Assembly: GCF_013177695.1 (NCBI RefSeq)
Contig: NZ_WOEY01000015.1
Location: forward strand, 62,001-126,000
Length of the DNA: 64,000 nucleotides
DNA from: Paraburkholderia solitsugae
Lineage (GTDB): Bacteria > Pseudomonadota > Gammaproteobacteria > Burkholderiales > Burkholderiaceae
Reading direction: 5' to 3'
Positions 16,741-26,370 of this stretch are shown here, one piece after another. The first letter of the stretch is position 1. Each line of letters starts with the position of its first letter. The notes beneath the pieces are model-generated. The model saw only the letters and a program-made list of their open reading frames with translations, was not told the origin of the DNA and ran no database searches. The translations under genes were made by a program, and so were the position numbers.

Positions 16741-17982
16741 ATGCCGTGGCGTCTCGCGCGTTTCGCACTGTCGAAGAAACATCCCGAACCGAGGATGTTC
16801 ACGCAGCATGACACTTTGCGTCGTTCTTATGACGTTGTGATTATTGGTGCCGGCGGCCACGGTCTGGCGTCAGCCTACTACCTCGCCCGCGAACACGGCA
16901 TCACGAATGTCGCCGTGCTGGAAAAGGGCTATATCGGCGGTGGCAACACCGGCCGCAACACGACCATCATCCGCTCAAATTACCTGACACCGGAAGGCGT
17001 GCAGTTCTACGACGCGTCCGTGAAGCTGTGGCAGGACCTGGCGCAGGATTTCGACCTCAACCTGTTTTACTCGACGCGCGGCCACTACACGCTCGCCCAC
17101 ACGGATTCGGCGATGCGCACGATGCGCTGGCGTGCTGAAGTCAACAAGCACTACGGCGTCGAATCCGAAGTGGTCGGCCCGAAGGACGTGAAGCTATCCG
17201 CGCCGATGATCGACCTGTCGTGCGGCGGTGTCGCGCCGATTCTCGGCGCGCTATACCACGCGCCCGGTTCGGTCGCGCGGCACGACGCGGTGGCGTGGGG
17301 CTACGGCCGTGGCGCCGATCAGCGCGGCGTCGAGATCCATCAGCAGACGGAAGTTCTCGGCATCGACGTGGTGGGCGGCAAGGTGAAAGGCGTGAAGACT
17401 TCGCGCGGCTACATCTCGACCAACAAGGTGCTGTGCGCGGTGGCGGGTTCCACGCCGCGCATGACGGACATGGTCGGACTGCGCACGCCGATCTACATTC
17501 ACCCGCTACAGGCAATGGTGAGCGAGCCGCTCAAGCCATGGCTCGATCCGATTCTCGTCTCCGGCAGCCTGCACGTCTACATCAGTCAGTCGGCGCGCGG
17601 CGAACTCGTGATGGGCGCCTCGCTCGATCCGTATGAACTGCATTCGACGCGCTCGACACTCGACTTCGTCGAAGGGCTAACGTCGCACATGCTCGAAATG
17701 TTCCCGTTCCTGTCGCAGGTGAAAGTAATGCGCCAGTGGGCCGGCATGGCCGACATGACGCCTGACTTCGCACCCGTGATGGGCAAGACGCCAGTCGAGG
17801 GTTTCTACCTCGATTCCGGCTGGGGCACCTGGGGTTTCAAGGCCACGCCGATCTGCGGCAAGACCATGTCGCACACGGTGGTGAACGACACGAACCATCC
17901 GCTGATTACTGGCTTCACGCTCGACCGCTTCCGTCAATTCTCATTGACGGGCGAGAAGGGCGCGGCGTCGGTTGGCCATTGA
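16741..17982 (+). CDS. mgdA: N-methylglutamate dehydrogenase subunit A (sarcosine oxidase beta-like)
   Basis: This 413-residue subunit matches the beta subunit of heterotetrameric sarcosine oxidases. The FAD-binding Rossmann motif DVVIIGAGGHGLASAYYLA lies at about residues 31-49, GGGNTGRNTTIIRSNY follows, and His181 in VARHDAVAW is the family's covalent FMN attachment site. The C-terminal GWGTWGFKATPICGKT closes the FAD site. With gmaS and mgsABC alongside, the substrate is most likely N-methylglutamate rather than sarcosine. It starts 81 bases after purU, and the delta-like gene follows in 15 bases. Confidence 0.85.
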   Translation: MPWRLARFALSKKHPEPRMFTQHDTLRRSYDVVIIGAGGHGLASAYYLAREHGITNVAVLEKGYIGGGNTGRNTTIIRSNYLTPEGVQFYDASVKLWQDLAQDFDLNLFYSTRGHYTLAHTDSAMRTMRWRAEVNKHYGVESEVVGPKDVKLSAPMIDLSCGGVAPILGALYHAPGSVARHDAVAWGYGRGADQRGVEIHQQTEVLGIDVVGGKVKGVKTSRGYISTNKVLCAVAGSTPRMTDMVGLRTPIYIHPLQAMVSEPLKPWLDPILVSGSLHVYISQSARGELVMGASLDPYELHSTRSTLDFVEGLTSHMLEMFPFLSQVKVMRQWAGMADMTPDFAPVMGKTPVEGFYLDSGWGTWGFKATPICGKTMSHTVVNDTNHPLITGFTLDRFRQFSLTGEKGAASVGH

Positions 17983-17997
17983 TCGGGAGCGACGGCA

Positions 17998-18255
17998 ATG
18001 AAGATCATGACCTGTCCTGTCAACGGCGCACGACCCGTGTCCGAGTTCACCTACTGGGGCGAAATACGCGAGATTCCCGACCCGGCGGCAGCCACCGACG
18101 ACGAATGGGCGGACTACGTGTTCTGTCGCAACGGCGCAGCGGCGCTCAAAAACGAATGGTGGTGCCATACGCCGAGCAATACGTGGTTTATCGCCGAACG
18201 TGACACTGCGAAGGATCGTGTCGTCCGAACCTATCTGAGTGGCGAGGGGGCATAA
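17998..18255 (+). CDS. mgdB: N-methylglutamate dehydrogenase subunit B (sarcosine oxidase delta-like)
   Basis: This 85-residue subunit has the delta-family layout: MTCPVNGARPVSEFTYWGE at the N-terminus and EWWCHTPSNTWFIAERDT near residues 58-75. Classical delta subunits bind zinc with CPxCG and a later His/Cys pair. Here the second cysteine is Asn (CPVN) and the last ligand position is Ser-Asn, so a canonical zinc site is not possible, although a Cys and His remain. The mgdC start codon follows the stop immediately. Confidence 0.85.
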   Translation: MKIMTCPVNGARPVSEFTYWGEIREIPDPAAATDDEWADYVFCRNGAAALKNEWWCHTPSNTWFIAERDTAKDRVVRTYLSGEGA

Positions 18256-21225
18256 ATGCGTTTGGCAAAACACGCAGGCGAATGGATCGACCGCAATACG
18301 ACGCTCGATTTTTCGTACGAAGGCAAGCGATACAAGGGCTTCGCTGGCGACACGATCACGAGTGCGCTGTGGGCATCGGAGGTGTCGGTACTCGGGCGCA
18401 GTTTCAAATATCACCGGCCGCGCGGTGTGCTGTCGCTCGCCAATCACGATGTCAACGTGATGCTGCAGGACGGTGAGCGTATCAACGTGCGGGCTGACGT
18501 CACGGAAGTCATTGCGGGCGCCAACTGGCATTCAGTCAATACGGTCGGCGGCGTGGCCGGTGATCGTGCCCGCTGGATCGGCAAGCTCGCGCCGTTCCTG
18601 CCGGTCGGTTTCTACTACAAGGCGTTCTATAGCAAGCGCTGGTTTCCACGCTGGGAGCGCATGTTCCGCAACATGACCGGGTTGGGTAAGGTCGAGTTCG
18701 ACGCGCCGCACATTCGCACACCGAAGCGTTATGGATTTTGCGACGTACTGGTAATCGGCGCGGGACCGTCCGGTTTGTCCGCTGCGTTGGCGGCGGCGAA
18801 ACGTGGCGCGGATGTCGTGATCGTCGACGAAAACGCCCGCTTGGGTGGCAGCGGCACGTATCAAATCGGTGGCGACGAGGCGCGCTTTCAGGCAGTGCGC
18901 GAGCTCGACGATGCGGTGCGCGCTCATCCGCGCATTCGCGTGATGACCGGCACGTTGGCCGCCGCTTACTACGCCGATCATTGGGTCCCGCTCGTCGATG
19001 CCACGCGCATCACGAAGATGCGCGCCAAGGCGGTCGTGGTGGCGAGCGGCGCGTTCGAGCAACCGGCGGTGTTTCACAACAACGATTTGCCCGGCGTGAT
19101 GCTGGCCTCCGCCGCGCAGCGGCTGGCCTATCGCTATTCGGTGCGGCCAGGCGAGCGCGCGGTCGTGCTAACGGCCAACGCAGATGGCTACCGCGCCGCG
19201 CTCGACATGCTGGCGCGCGGTATCGCGGTCGCGGCCGTGGTCGATCTGCGTGCATCGCATCGCTTTGGAGAACTCGCACGCGAACTGGAAGCGCGCGGTG
19301 TCGAAGTGATGACGTCCAGCTGCGTGATCGAAGCGGTACCGAATGTAGCAGGCGACCGGCTTGTGGCCGTACGGGTCGGCGCGGTGCCGCCAGTCGGTAC
19401 GGAGGCCGTCGCCGTGCAGACGCGAGAGATCAGGTGCGACACGTTGCTGATGAGCGTCGGCTGGGCGCCCGCGGCCAACCTGCTGTATCAGGCCGGCACG
19501 AGCATGCGCTACGAGAAGCCGGTCGAGCAATTCGTTCCTGACCGGCTACCGGAAGGTGTATTCGCATGCGGCCGTGTGAACGGCGTGTTCAGCTTCGATA
19601 GCAAACTGCAGGACGGCCGCCGTGCAGGTGAGCTCGCCGCGATACACAGCGGTCACGCCGCGAGCGCGGCCAGCTTCGGTGAATACGCGGTCATTGTCCC
19701 GGCGGAGCCGGAATCGCCGTCGCATGCATGGCCGATCGTCCCGCACGCGGCAGGCAAGAACTTCGTCGATTTCGATGAAGACCTGCAGTTGAAAGACTTC
19801 GCCAACGCCGTGCAGGAAGGCTTCGACAACATCGAACTGCTCAAGCGCTTTTCGACCAACGGCATGGGTCCGAGTCAGGGCAAGCATTCGAACATGAATG
19901 GCTTGCGCATCCTCGCGCAACTGACCGGTAAGGAACCACAGCAGGTCGGCACGACCACGGCGCGCCCGTTCTTCCATCCGGTGCCGATGTCCTGGCTGGC
20001 CGGACGCGGCTTCAATCCCGAGCGGCGCACGCCGTTGCACGCGCAACATGACAAGCTCGGCGCGCAGTGGATGCCTGCGGGCGTCTGGCAGCGTCCCGAG
20101 TACTACGCGGTGGCGGGCAAGGATCGCGCGACGTGTATCCAGGAGGAAGTGCAGACGGTGCGCAACGGCGTCGGCATCATCGACGTCGGCACGCTCGGCA
20201 AGCTCGAGGTGCGCGGACCGCAGGCGGCGGAGTTCCTCGAACGCGTCTATGTGTCCAAGTATGCAGGGCTGAAGCCCGGCATGACGCGCTACGCGCTGAT
20301 GTGCGACGAATCGGGCGTGGTGATCGACGACGGCGTGATCGCGCGCCTCTCCGACGATCATTTCTACTTCACCACCACGACGTCGGGGGCTGCGGCGATC
20401 TATCGCGAGCTGTCGCGTCTGAACACGATCTGGGGCCTCGACTGCGGCATCGTCAACGTGACGGGCGGCTATGCGGCTGTCAATCTGGCGGGCAGCCACG
20501 CGCGGGCCGTGCTGGAAAAGCTGGTCGATCTCGATCTGTCGTCCGAAGCGTTTCCGTATCTCGGCATTCGGGTGACCGGTATCGCGCTCGGCACGCATCG
20601 TGTCCCTGCGCGGCTGATGCGGGTCGGCTTCGTCGGCGAATGGGGTTATGAAATTCACATTCCCGCCGAATACGGCGAGGCGTTGTGGACGACGCTTGTC
20701 GAAGCGGGTGCCGAATACGGTATCCGTGCGTTCGGTGTCGAAGCGCAGCGACTGCTGCGGCTCGAAAAAGGCCATGTGATTGTCAGCCAGGATACCGATG
20801 GCCTCACCACGCCCCGCGATGCCGGCATGGAATGGGCCGTCAAGATGGACAAGCCGTTTTTTGTGGGCCAGCGCAGCCTGCAGATCATTGACAAACAGTC
20901 CGCGCAACAGCGGCTTGTCGGCTTCGCACTGGATGACGGCGTGAAGAATGCGAGCTTGCGCGAGTGTCATCTCTTGATCGACAACGGAGAAATTGCCGGG
21001 CGCGTGACGAGCGTCGCGTGGAGTCCGACGGTGCAGAAGACGATCGGTCTTGCGTTTGTGCGCCCCGCGCTGACCGCAGCCGGCACCCGCATCACGTTTC
21101 GCGTGAGCGACGGCAGCATGGTGTCCGCCACCGTGGTGCCGACACCGTTCTACGACCCAGAGAACCTGCGGCAAAAAGAGGCCGCGCCGTCGAAGACCGT
21201 TGCACCGAAGAAGGAGGCCGCATGA
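18256..21225 (+). CDS. mgdC: N-methylglutamate dehydrogenase subunit C (sarcosine oxidase alpha-like)
   Basis: The 989-residue alpha-type subunit has an N-terminal ferredoxin-like domain (residues 1-100), a nucleotide-binding flavoprotein domain with VLVIGAGPSGLSAALAAAKRG at about 165-185, and a C-terminal aminomethyltransferase (GcvT-like) domain from about residue 600. In the family that last domain binds tetrahydrofolate and can trap the released C1 unit as methylene-H4F. It therefore links methylamine oxidation directly to folate. Its stop overlaps the mgdD start (ATGA). Confidence 0.87.
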   Translation: MRLAKHAGEWIDRNTTLDFSYEGKRYKGFAGDTITSALWASEVSVLGRSFKYHRPRGVLSLANHDVNVMLQDGERINVRADVTEVIAGANWHSVNTVGGVAGDRARWIGKLAPFLPVGFYYKAFYSKRWFPRWERMFRNMTGLGKVEFDAPHIRTPKRYGFCDVLVIGAGPSGLSAALAAAKRGADVVIVDENARLGGSGTYQIGGDEARFQAVRELDDAVRAHPRIRVMTGTLAAAYYADHWVPLVDATRITKMRAKAVVVASGAFEQPAVFHNNDLPGVMLASAAQRLAYRYSVRPGERAVVLTANADGYRAALDMLARGIAVAAVVDLRASHRFGELARELEARGVEVMTSSCVIEAVPNVAGDRLVAVRVGAVPPVGTEAVAVQTREIRCDTLLMSVGWAPAANLLYQAGTSMRYEKPVEQFVPDRLPEGVFACGRVNGVFSFDSKLQDGRRAGELAAIHSGHAASAASFGEYAVIVPAEPESPSHAWPIVPHAAGKNFVDFDEDLQLKDFANAVQEGFDNIELLKRFSTNGMGPSQGKHSNMNGLRILAQLTGKEPQQVGTTTARPFFHPVPMSWLAGRGFNPERRTPLHAQHDKLGAQWMPAGVWQRPEYYAVAGKDRATCIQEEVQTVRNGVGIIDVGTLGKLEVRGPQAAEFLERVYVSKYAGLKPGMTRYALMCDESGVVIDDGVIARLSDDHFYFTTTTSGAAAIYRELSRLNTIWGLDCGIVNVTGGYAAVNLAGSHARAVLEKLVDLDLSSEAFPYLGIRVTGIALGTHRVPARLMRVGFVGEWGYEIHIPAEYGEALWTTLVEAGAEYGIRAFGVEAQRLLRLEKGHVIVSQDTDGLTTPRDAGMEWAVKMDKPFFVGQRSLQIIDKQSAQQRLVGFALDDGVKNASLRECHLLIDNGEIAGRVTSVAWSPTVQKTIGLAFVRPALTAAGTRITFRVSDGSMVSATVVPTPFYDPENLRQKEAAPSKTVAPKKEAA

Positions 21226-21911
21226 ACCCGTCGAACGCAGCCACGGCGTTGCGCTCCAGTCCTGCGCGCGATGCGCAGCAGGCAGCCCACGCGCAGTGGA
21301 CCGTGCTGGAGAACATGCAGGTCGTCGAGCGCTTTGGCGCCGGCGACGCCGCGCTCGCCAGGACGCTCGGCATCGCAGACGTGTCGTATCTGCATCGCAC
21401 CGGCTTCAAAGGGCAGGGCGTGGCGGCATGGCTCGCCGAGCAGGGCGTACCTGTGCCCGAGGCGCCCAATACGTGGCAGCCGATCGCGCAAGGCGGTTTC
21501 ATCGCGCGTCTTGGCATGACCGAATACCTGATCGAGGATGGCCTCACCAGCCGGACCTCGGCGAAGCTGGCCCATCGCGAGCCGGCGTTGCGTGTCTACC
21601 CGGTGCTGCGCCAGGACCTGGCGCTGGCCCTCTGCGGGGAGGCCCTGCACGAGTTGCTGTTGCAGACCTGCAATGTCAACTTTCGCGCGTTGGACCTGGA
21701 GGCGAGACCCGTCGTGCTCACGTCGATGGCGGGTGTCGCCGTCACGGTGCTGCCGGGCGAGCGGCTGGGCCGGCCGTACTACCGTCTATGGGCCGACGGC
21801 ACGTACGGCACGTACTTGTGGGAGACCCTCGTCGGCATCGCTGCCGAGTTGGGCGGCGGGCCGGTCGGTCTCGCCACGATCACCGAAATCGACCAGGCAG
21901 CATCCCGGTAG
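21222..21911 (+). CDS. mgdD: N-methylglutamate dehydrogenase subunit D (sarcosine oxidase gamma-like)
   Basis: At 229 residues this is the gamma-type subunit. It carries the small GcvT-related fold with a conserved LALCGEALHELLLQTCNVNF helix and VLTSMAGVAVTVLP strand. ATG 21222 overlaps the mgdC stop by four bases with AAGGAGG upstream, so the start is secure. It completes the mgdABCD set in the order beta-delta-alpha-gamma that is usual for the sox/mgd operons. No catalytic residues are expected; its role is structural. Confidence 0.83.
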   Translation: MNPSNAATALRSSPARDAQQAAHAQWTVLENMQVVERFGAGDAALARTLGIADVSYLHRTGFKGQGVAAWLAEQGVPVPEAPNTWQPIAQGGFIARLGMTEYLIEDGLTSRTSAKLAHREPALRVYPVLRQDLALALCGEALHELLLQTCNVNFRALDLEARPVVLTSMAGVAVTVLPGERLGRPYYRLWADGTYGTYLWETLVGIAAELGGGPVGLATITEIDQAASR

Positions 21912-22009
21912 GCCAATGACAGGAAGGCCCGATCACGCTGGCCAAACGCCGGCATAGCGCGTCGGGCGCTTCTCCGACATAGCACCCATGACGCTTGAGG
22001 ACAATCGAC

Positions 22010-23338
22010 ATGACCCCCGCAGAAGCCAAGAAATTCCTTGCAGACAACGATGTTAAGTACATCCTCGCGCAGTTCGTCGACATCCACGGGGTCGCGAAGA
22101 CCAAGTCCGTGCCGGCGGCGCACCTCGACAGCATTCTGACGGCAGGCGCCGGTTTTGCGGGCTTCGCGGTCTGGGGCCTCGGGATCGATCCGCAGGGCCC
22201 TGACTTCATGGCCGTCGGCGATCTCGACACGCTGTCGCTGGTGCCGTGGCAACCGGGCTATGCGCGCATCGCCTGCGACGGCCACGTCAAGAAACAGCCG
22301 TGGGATTTCGAAAGCCGCGTCACGCTGAAAAAGCAGGTCCGGCGTCTGACTGAACACGGCTGGATTCTGAACACCGGCCTCGAACCGGAGTTCTCGCTGC
22401 TGCGGCGCACGGAAGAAGGCCGCATCGTGCCGTGCGACGATTCGGACTCCCTGCCGAAACCCTGCTACGACTACAAAGGCCTGTCGCGCTCGCGCGTATT
22501 CCTCGAACGCCTGACCGAGTCGCTGATCAAGGCAGGCATCGACGTCTATCAGATCGACCACGAGGACGCTAACGGTCAGTTCGAAATCAACTACACGTAC
22601 ACGGACTGTCTGAAGTCCGCCGATCACTACGTGTTCTTCAAGATGGCTGCATCCGAGATCGCCAATGAACTCGGCCTGATCTGTTCGTTCATGCCGAAGC
22701 CGTTCGCGAACCGGCCAGGCAACGGCATGCACATGCACATGTCGATTTCGGACGGCGAGCGCAATCTCTTCGCCGACGATCGCGACGAATACGGCCTTGG
22801 TCTCTCGAAGCTCGCCTATCACTGGACGGCGGGGCTGCTCAAGCACGCGCCGGCACTGGCCGCGATCTGCGCGCCGACCGTGAACTCGTACAAGCGGCTG
22901 GTGGTGGGGCGTTCGCTGACCGGCGCGACGTGGGCGCCCGCGTATGTGAGCTACGGCGACAACAACCGCTCGTCGATGGTGCGTATTCCGGGTGGCCGGA
23001 TCGAGTTGCGTCTGCCTGATGCGGCCTGCAACGCGTATCTCGCGACCGCGGCAGTGATCGCGGCGGGTCTCGATGGCGTGAACAACAAGCTGCATCCGGG
23101 CAAACCCTGCAATCTGAATCTGTACGAGTTGAACCCGCAGGAACTGAAGGACAACGGCATCAGCATCCTGCCACAGAACCTCCAGGACGCGCTGCACGCA
23201 CTCGAGCGCGACGAGATGATGCTTGAGGCGCTCGGGCCGGCGGGCGGCGAGTTCCTGCGTCTGAAGCATATGGAGTGGATCGAGTACATGCGCCATGTGT
23301 CGGACTGGGAACAGAAGTCCTACCTCGAATTTTTCTAA
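22010..23338 (+). CDS. gmaS: gamma-glutamylmethylamide synthetase (glutamine synthetase-like)
   Basis: GmaS ligates methylamine to glutamate with ATP. The 442-residue protein has the glutamine synthetase fold. [11 protein letters not shown] and [15 protein letters not shown] supply metal-binding glutamates, NGMHMHMSI the active-site histidine, and [13 protein letters not shown] the phosphate-binding arginine loop. It is shorter and divergent from housekeeping GlnA, and lies between mgdD and mgsA, the diagnostic context for GmaS. ATG 22010 is chosen with TTGAGGA upstream; the TTG at 21995 is rejected as too close to the leader. Confidence 0.87.
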   Translation: MTPAEAKKFLADNDVKYILAQFVDIHGVAKTKSVPAAHLDSILTAGAGFAGFAVWGLGIDPQGPDFMAVGDLDTLSLVPWQPGYARIACDGHVKKQPWDFESRVTLKKQVRRLTEHGWILNTGLEPEFSLLRRTEEGRIVPCDDSDSLPKPCYDYKGLSRSRVFLERLTESLIKAGIDVYQIDHEDANGQFEINYTYTDCLKSADHYVFFKMAASEIANELGLICSFMPKPFANRPGNGMHMHMSISDGERNLFADDRDEYGLGLSKLAYHWTAGLLKHAPALAAICAPTVNSYKRLVVGRSLTGATWAPAYVSYGDNNRSSMVRIPGGRIELRLPDAACNAYLATAAVIAAGLDGVNNKLHPGKPCNLNLYELNPQELKDNGISILPQNLQDALHALERDEMMLEALGPAGGEFLRLKHMEWIEYMRHVSDWEQKSYLEFF

Positions 23339-23397
23339 CGTCTGACCGATTGCCAAAAATCATTTGAACGCAGGACTGTGCGCAGGAGAAAAAACCC

Positions 23398-24306
23398 ATG
23401 TGTGGAATTGTCGGATTACTCGTCAAGCAGCCGGCGCTGCGCGAGCGGCTGGGCGAATTAATGGTGCCCATGCTGCTCGGTATGACCGAGCGTGGCCCGG
23501 ATTCGGCCGGCCTTGCCGTGTTCACCGATCCGGTGAGCGAAGGCACACGCAAGATCAGCCTCTATTCAGGTCTCACCGATGACGGTGACGACTTCAACTG
23601 GCAAGGGCTTGTACACGAACTGAACGCACACCTGGGTGCAAAAGCATCCGTGCATGCGAAGGGCAACCACGCGGTGCTGAGCGTCGGGCTTGCACCCGAC
23701 ACGGTCAAGCGCTGGATCAAGGAGCAGCATCCGAAGCTGCACATTCTGTCGACCGGCCGCACGATCGATCTCTACAAGGACGTGGGCACGCCGGAGGAAG
23801 TCTCGAACCGGTACGCGTTCAGCGGCCTGACGGGCACGCACCTCGTCGGCCACACGCGGATGGCGACCGAATCGGCGGTCACGCCGGATCGCGCCCACCC
23901 GTTCACCGCGGGCGAGGACTTCTGCCTCGTGCACAACGGCTCGCTGTCGAATCCCTACGGCGTGCGCCGGATGCTCGAGCCGTACGGCATCCGCTTCGAT
24001 ACGGACAACGACACCGAAGCCGCGTGCCGTTTCCTCGAATACCGCCTGCGCGAAGGTGACGATCTCGAAACCGCCCTGCAAAAGGGCTTCGAGCAGCTCG
24101 ACGGGTTCTACACGTTCCTGATGGGCACGCCCGACAAGCTCGCGTTGATTCGCGATCCGTTCGCCTGCAAGCCGGCCGTCGTTGCTGAAACCGACGACTA
24201 CGTGGCGATCGCCTCTGAGTTCCGCTCGCTGGCGCATCTGCCTGACATCAAGCATGCACGCGTGTTCGAACCGGCTCCCGAGGAGATGTACGTATGGAAA
24301 GTATGA
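23398..24306 (+). CDS. mgsA: N-methylglutamate synthase subunit A (class II glutamine amidotransferase)
   Basis: The 302-residue protein starts MCGIVGLLVK, so Cys2 becomes the N-terminal catalytic nucleophile after methionine removal, as in GltB and PurF. VGHTRMATES, LVHNGSLSNP and DTEAACRFLEYRL complete the Ntn-hydrolase active site. In the pathway it takes the methylamino group from gamma-glutamylmethylamide in place of ammonia from glutamine. It overlaps mgsB by 13 bases. AGGAG lies upstream. Confidence 0.88.
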   Translation: MCGIVGLLVKQPALRERLGELMVPMLLGMTERGPDSAGLAVFTDPVSEGTRKISLYSGLTDDGDDFNWQGLVHELNAHLGAKASVHAKGNHAVLSVGLAPDTVKRWIKEQHPKLHILSTGRTIDLYKDVGTPEEVSNRYAFSGLTGTHLVGHTRMATESAVTPDRAHPFTAGEDFCLVHNGSLSNPYGVRRMLEPYGIRFDTDNDTEAACRFLEYRLREGDDLETALQKGFEQLDGFYTFLMGTPDKLALIRDPFACKPAVVAETDDYVAIASEFRSLAHLPDIKHARVFEPAPEEMYVWKV

Positions 24307-24992
24307 ACTTTGACCTGGCGAGCACGCCAGTGACCGAGCTCAACCGGTTCCTGCACAAGGACGCCGCTGGCAAGGGCACCCGCATGGTGCGCATCACGAA
24401 TCCCGATGGCGCGCACAACATCGCGGTCGGACTCGATCTGCCGATCGAGATCGAAATCGACGGCCACGCGGGCTACTACGCCGCCGGCATGAACAAGGAA
24501 GCGAAGGTGACGATCAGCGGCAGCGCGAGTACCGGCGTCGCCGAGAACATGATGAGCGGCCGGGTGCACGTGAAGGGTTTTGCGTCGAACGCGGCGGGTG
24601 CCTCGGCGCATGGTGGGCTGCTGGTGATCGAGGGCGACGCGGGCCTGCGTTGCGGCATTTCGCTCAAGGGCGCCGATATCGTCGTCAAGGGTTCGGTCGG
24701 CAGCTTCTCCGCGTTCATGGCGCAGGCGGGACGTCTCGTGGTGTGCGGCGACGCGGGCGACGCACTCGGCGATTCGCTCTACGAAGCGGTGCTCTACGTG
24801 CGCGGCAGCATCAAGTCGCTCGGCGCCGACGCACGCGAGGAGCCGATGACCGGCGCCGACGTCGAGGCGGTCGCCCAGTTGTTGCGCGCAGCCGGTCCGG
24901 CCTTCGCCGGCTTCGATCCGAAGGAATTCAAGCGCATCGCTTCGGCCCGTTCGCTGTATCACTGGAACGCGGACGCGAACCAGGAATATTGA
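24294..24992 (+). CDS. mgsB: N-methylglutamate synthase subunit B (GltB GXGXG domain)
   Basis: This 232-residue protein corresponds to the C-terminal right-handed beta-helix of glutamate synthase. Repeated glycine motifs such as SASTGVAENMMSGRVHVKG, GDAGLRCG and GDAGDALGDSLYEAVLYVRG mark successive turns. It is a structural and docking subunit between the amidotransferase (MgsA) and the FMN synthase (MgsC). The same fold recurs 15 kb away in FhcC. It begins inside mgsA, and mgsC follows after 16 bases. Confidence 0.87.
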   Translation: MESMNFDLASTPVTELNRFLHKDAAGKGTRMVRITNPDGAHNIAVGLDLPIEIEIDGHAGYYAAGMNKEAKVTISGSASTGVAENMMSGRVHVKGFASNAAGASAHGGLLVIEGDAGLRCGISLKGADIVVKGSVGSFSAFMAQAGRLVVCGDAGDALGDSLYEAVLYVRGSIKSLGADAREEPMTGADVEAVAQLLRAAGPAFAGFDPKEFKRIASARSLYHWNADANQEY

Positions 24993-25008
24993 CCCAAGGA
25001 TCCTCGCC

Positions 25009-26367
25009 ATGGAAATCAAGCCCATCCACATGAAGCAAATCGCCACCGAAGAATCCTGGGGTTTCGATCGCAAGACCATCGATTACATCCAGAATGCGGC
25101 GGCGCACGGCCTGTACGAAATCCGCGGTCTCGGCGCCAAGCGGCGCGTGCCGCACTTCGACGATCTGCTGTTTCTCGGCGCGTCGCTGTCGCGCTATCCG
25201 CTCGAAGGCTATCGCGAGAAGTGCACGACGAAAACTGTGCTCGGTACGCGTTTCGCCAAAAAGCCGATCGAACTGGCGATCCCGATCACGGTGGCGGGCA
25301 TGAGCTTCGGTGCGTTGTCGGCCAACGTGAAGGAATCGCTCGGCCGCGCGGCGACCGAAATGGGCACCTCGACCACCACCGGCGACGGCGGCATGACGCA
25401 GGAAGAGCGCCGCTCCTCGAAGACACTCGTCTATCAGTGCCTGCCCTCGCGTTACGGCTTCAACCCGGACGACGTGCGCCGTGCGGATGCGATCGAAGTC
25501 GTGATCGGTCAGGGCGCGAAGCCGGGCGGCGGCGGCATGTTGCTCGGTCAGAAGATCTCGCCGCGCGTCGCGAAGATGCGCACGCTGCCTGAAGGCATCG
25601 ACCAGCGCTCGGCATCGCGCCATCCCGATTGGACCGGACCGGACGATCTGCTGATTAAGATTCACGAACTGCGCGAAATCACCGACTGGCAGACGCCGAT
25701 CTATGTAAAGGTCGGCGCGACCCGCACCTTCAACGACGTGAAGCTCGCGGTGCATGCGGGCGCGGACGTGATCGTGGTCGACGGCATGCAGGGCGGCACC
25801 GCGGCCACGCAAACCTGCTTCATCGAGAACGTGGGTATTCCGACGCTCGCGGCATTGCGCCAGGCGGTCGACGCGCTCGAAGACCTGAATATGAAGGGTG
25901 TCGTGCAACTGATCGTGTCGGGCGGGATTCGCAGCGGCGCCGACATCGCGAAGGCACTTGCGATGGGCGCGGATGCGGTTGCGATCGGCCAGGGCGTACT
26001 GGTGTCGCTGGGCTGCAACAGCAGCACGTACATGGAGAACGGCCAGCATGTGTCCGCGCTCGACGACTACGCGAACCTCGGTACGGCGCCGGGCTACTGC
26101 CACCACTGCCACACCGGCAAGTGTCCGGTCGGCATCACGACGCAGGATTCGGTATTGCAGGAGCGTCTGCAGCCCGAGATCGGCGCGAAGCGGCTGAAGA
26201 ACTATCTGAAGACGCTCAACATGGAATTGACCACGATCGCGCGTGCTTGCGGCAAGCAGAATGTGCACCACCTGGAGCGGGAGGATCTCGTCGCGCTGAC
26301 GGTGGAAGCTGCTGCCATGGCGCGTGTGCCGTTGGCCGGAACCAGCTGGATTCCGGGCGTGGTCTGA
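25009..26367 (+). CDS. mgsC: N-methylglutamate synthase subunit C (FMN glutamate synthase domain)
   Basis: At 452 residues this is the FMN-binding TIM barrel of glutamate synthase. MSFGALSANVKESLGRAATE, GAKPGGGGMLLGQKISP, DVIVVDGMQGGTAATQ and VSGGIRSGADIAKALAMGAD are the expected FMN and substrate loops. Cys364, Cys367 and Cys372 in the CHHCHTGKCPVG motif would bind a 3Fe-4S cluster. It forms N-methylglutamate from 2-oxoglutarate and the methylamino group. folD starts three bases after its stop. Confidence 0.9.
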   Translation: MEIKPIHMKQIATEESWGFDRKTIDYIQNAAAHGLYEIRGLGAKRRVPHFDDLLFLGASLSRYPLEGYREKCTTKTVLGTRFAKKPIELAIPITVAGMSFGALSANVKESLGRAATEMGTSTTTGDGGMTQEERRSSKTLVYQCLPSRYGFNPDDVRRADAIEVVIGQGAKPGGGGMLLGQKISPRVAKMRTLPEGIDQRSASRHPDWTGPDDLLIKIHELREITDWQTPIYVKVGATRTFNDVKLAVHAGADVIVVDGMQGGTAATQTCFIENVGIPTLAALRQAVDALEDLNMKGVVQLIVSGGIRSGADIAKALAMGADAVAIGQGVLVSLGCNSSTYMENGQHVSALDDYANLGTAPGYCHHCHTGKCPVGITTQDSVLQERLQPEIGAKRLKNYLKTLNMELTTIARACGKQNVHHLEREDLVALTVEAAAMARVPLAGTSWIPGVV

Positions 26368-26370
26368 TCG

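Noticed and set aside
19546..21174. 542-codon open frame antisense to mgdC
   Set aside because: It is a shadow of GC-rich codon bias on the opposite strand; the translation is rich in His, Arg and Asp and shows no domain, while mgdC on the plus strand is clearly coding.
16741..21911. Plain sarcosine oxidase (soxBDAG) as the identity of the four-subunit enzyme
   Set aside because: The subunits are of that family, but the immediate neighbours gmaS and mgsABC make N-methylglutamate dehydrogenase the better call; a sarcosine side activity cannot be excluded.
21779..23356. 525-codon open frame antisense to gmaS
   Set aside because: It covers the full gmaS gene on the other strand with repetitive Arg/Val/Gln-rich composition typical of shadows.
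23398..26367. Ordinary glutamate synthase
   Set aside because: The three domains are split into separate small proteins next to gmaS, as in N-methylglutamate synthase; no GltD-like NADPH subunit is present.
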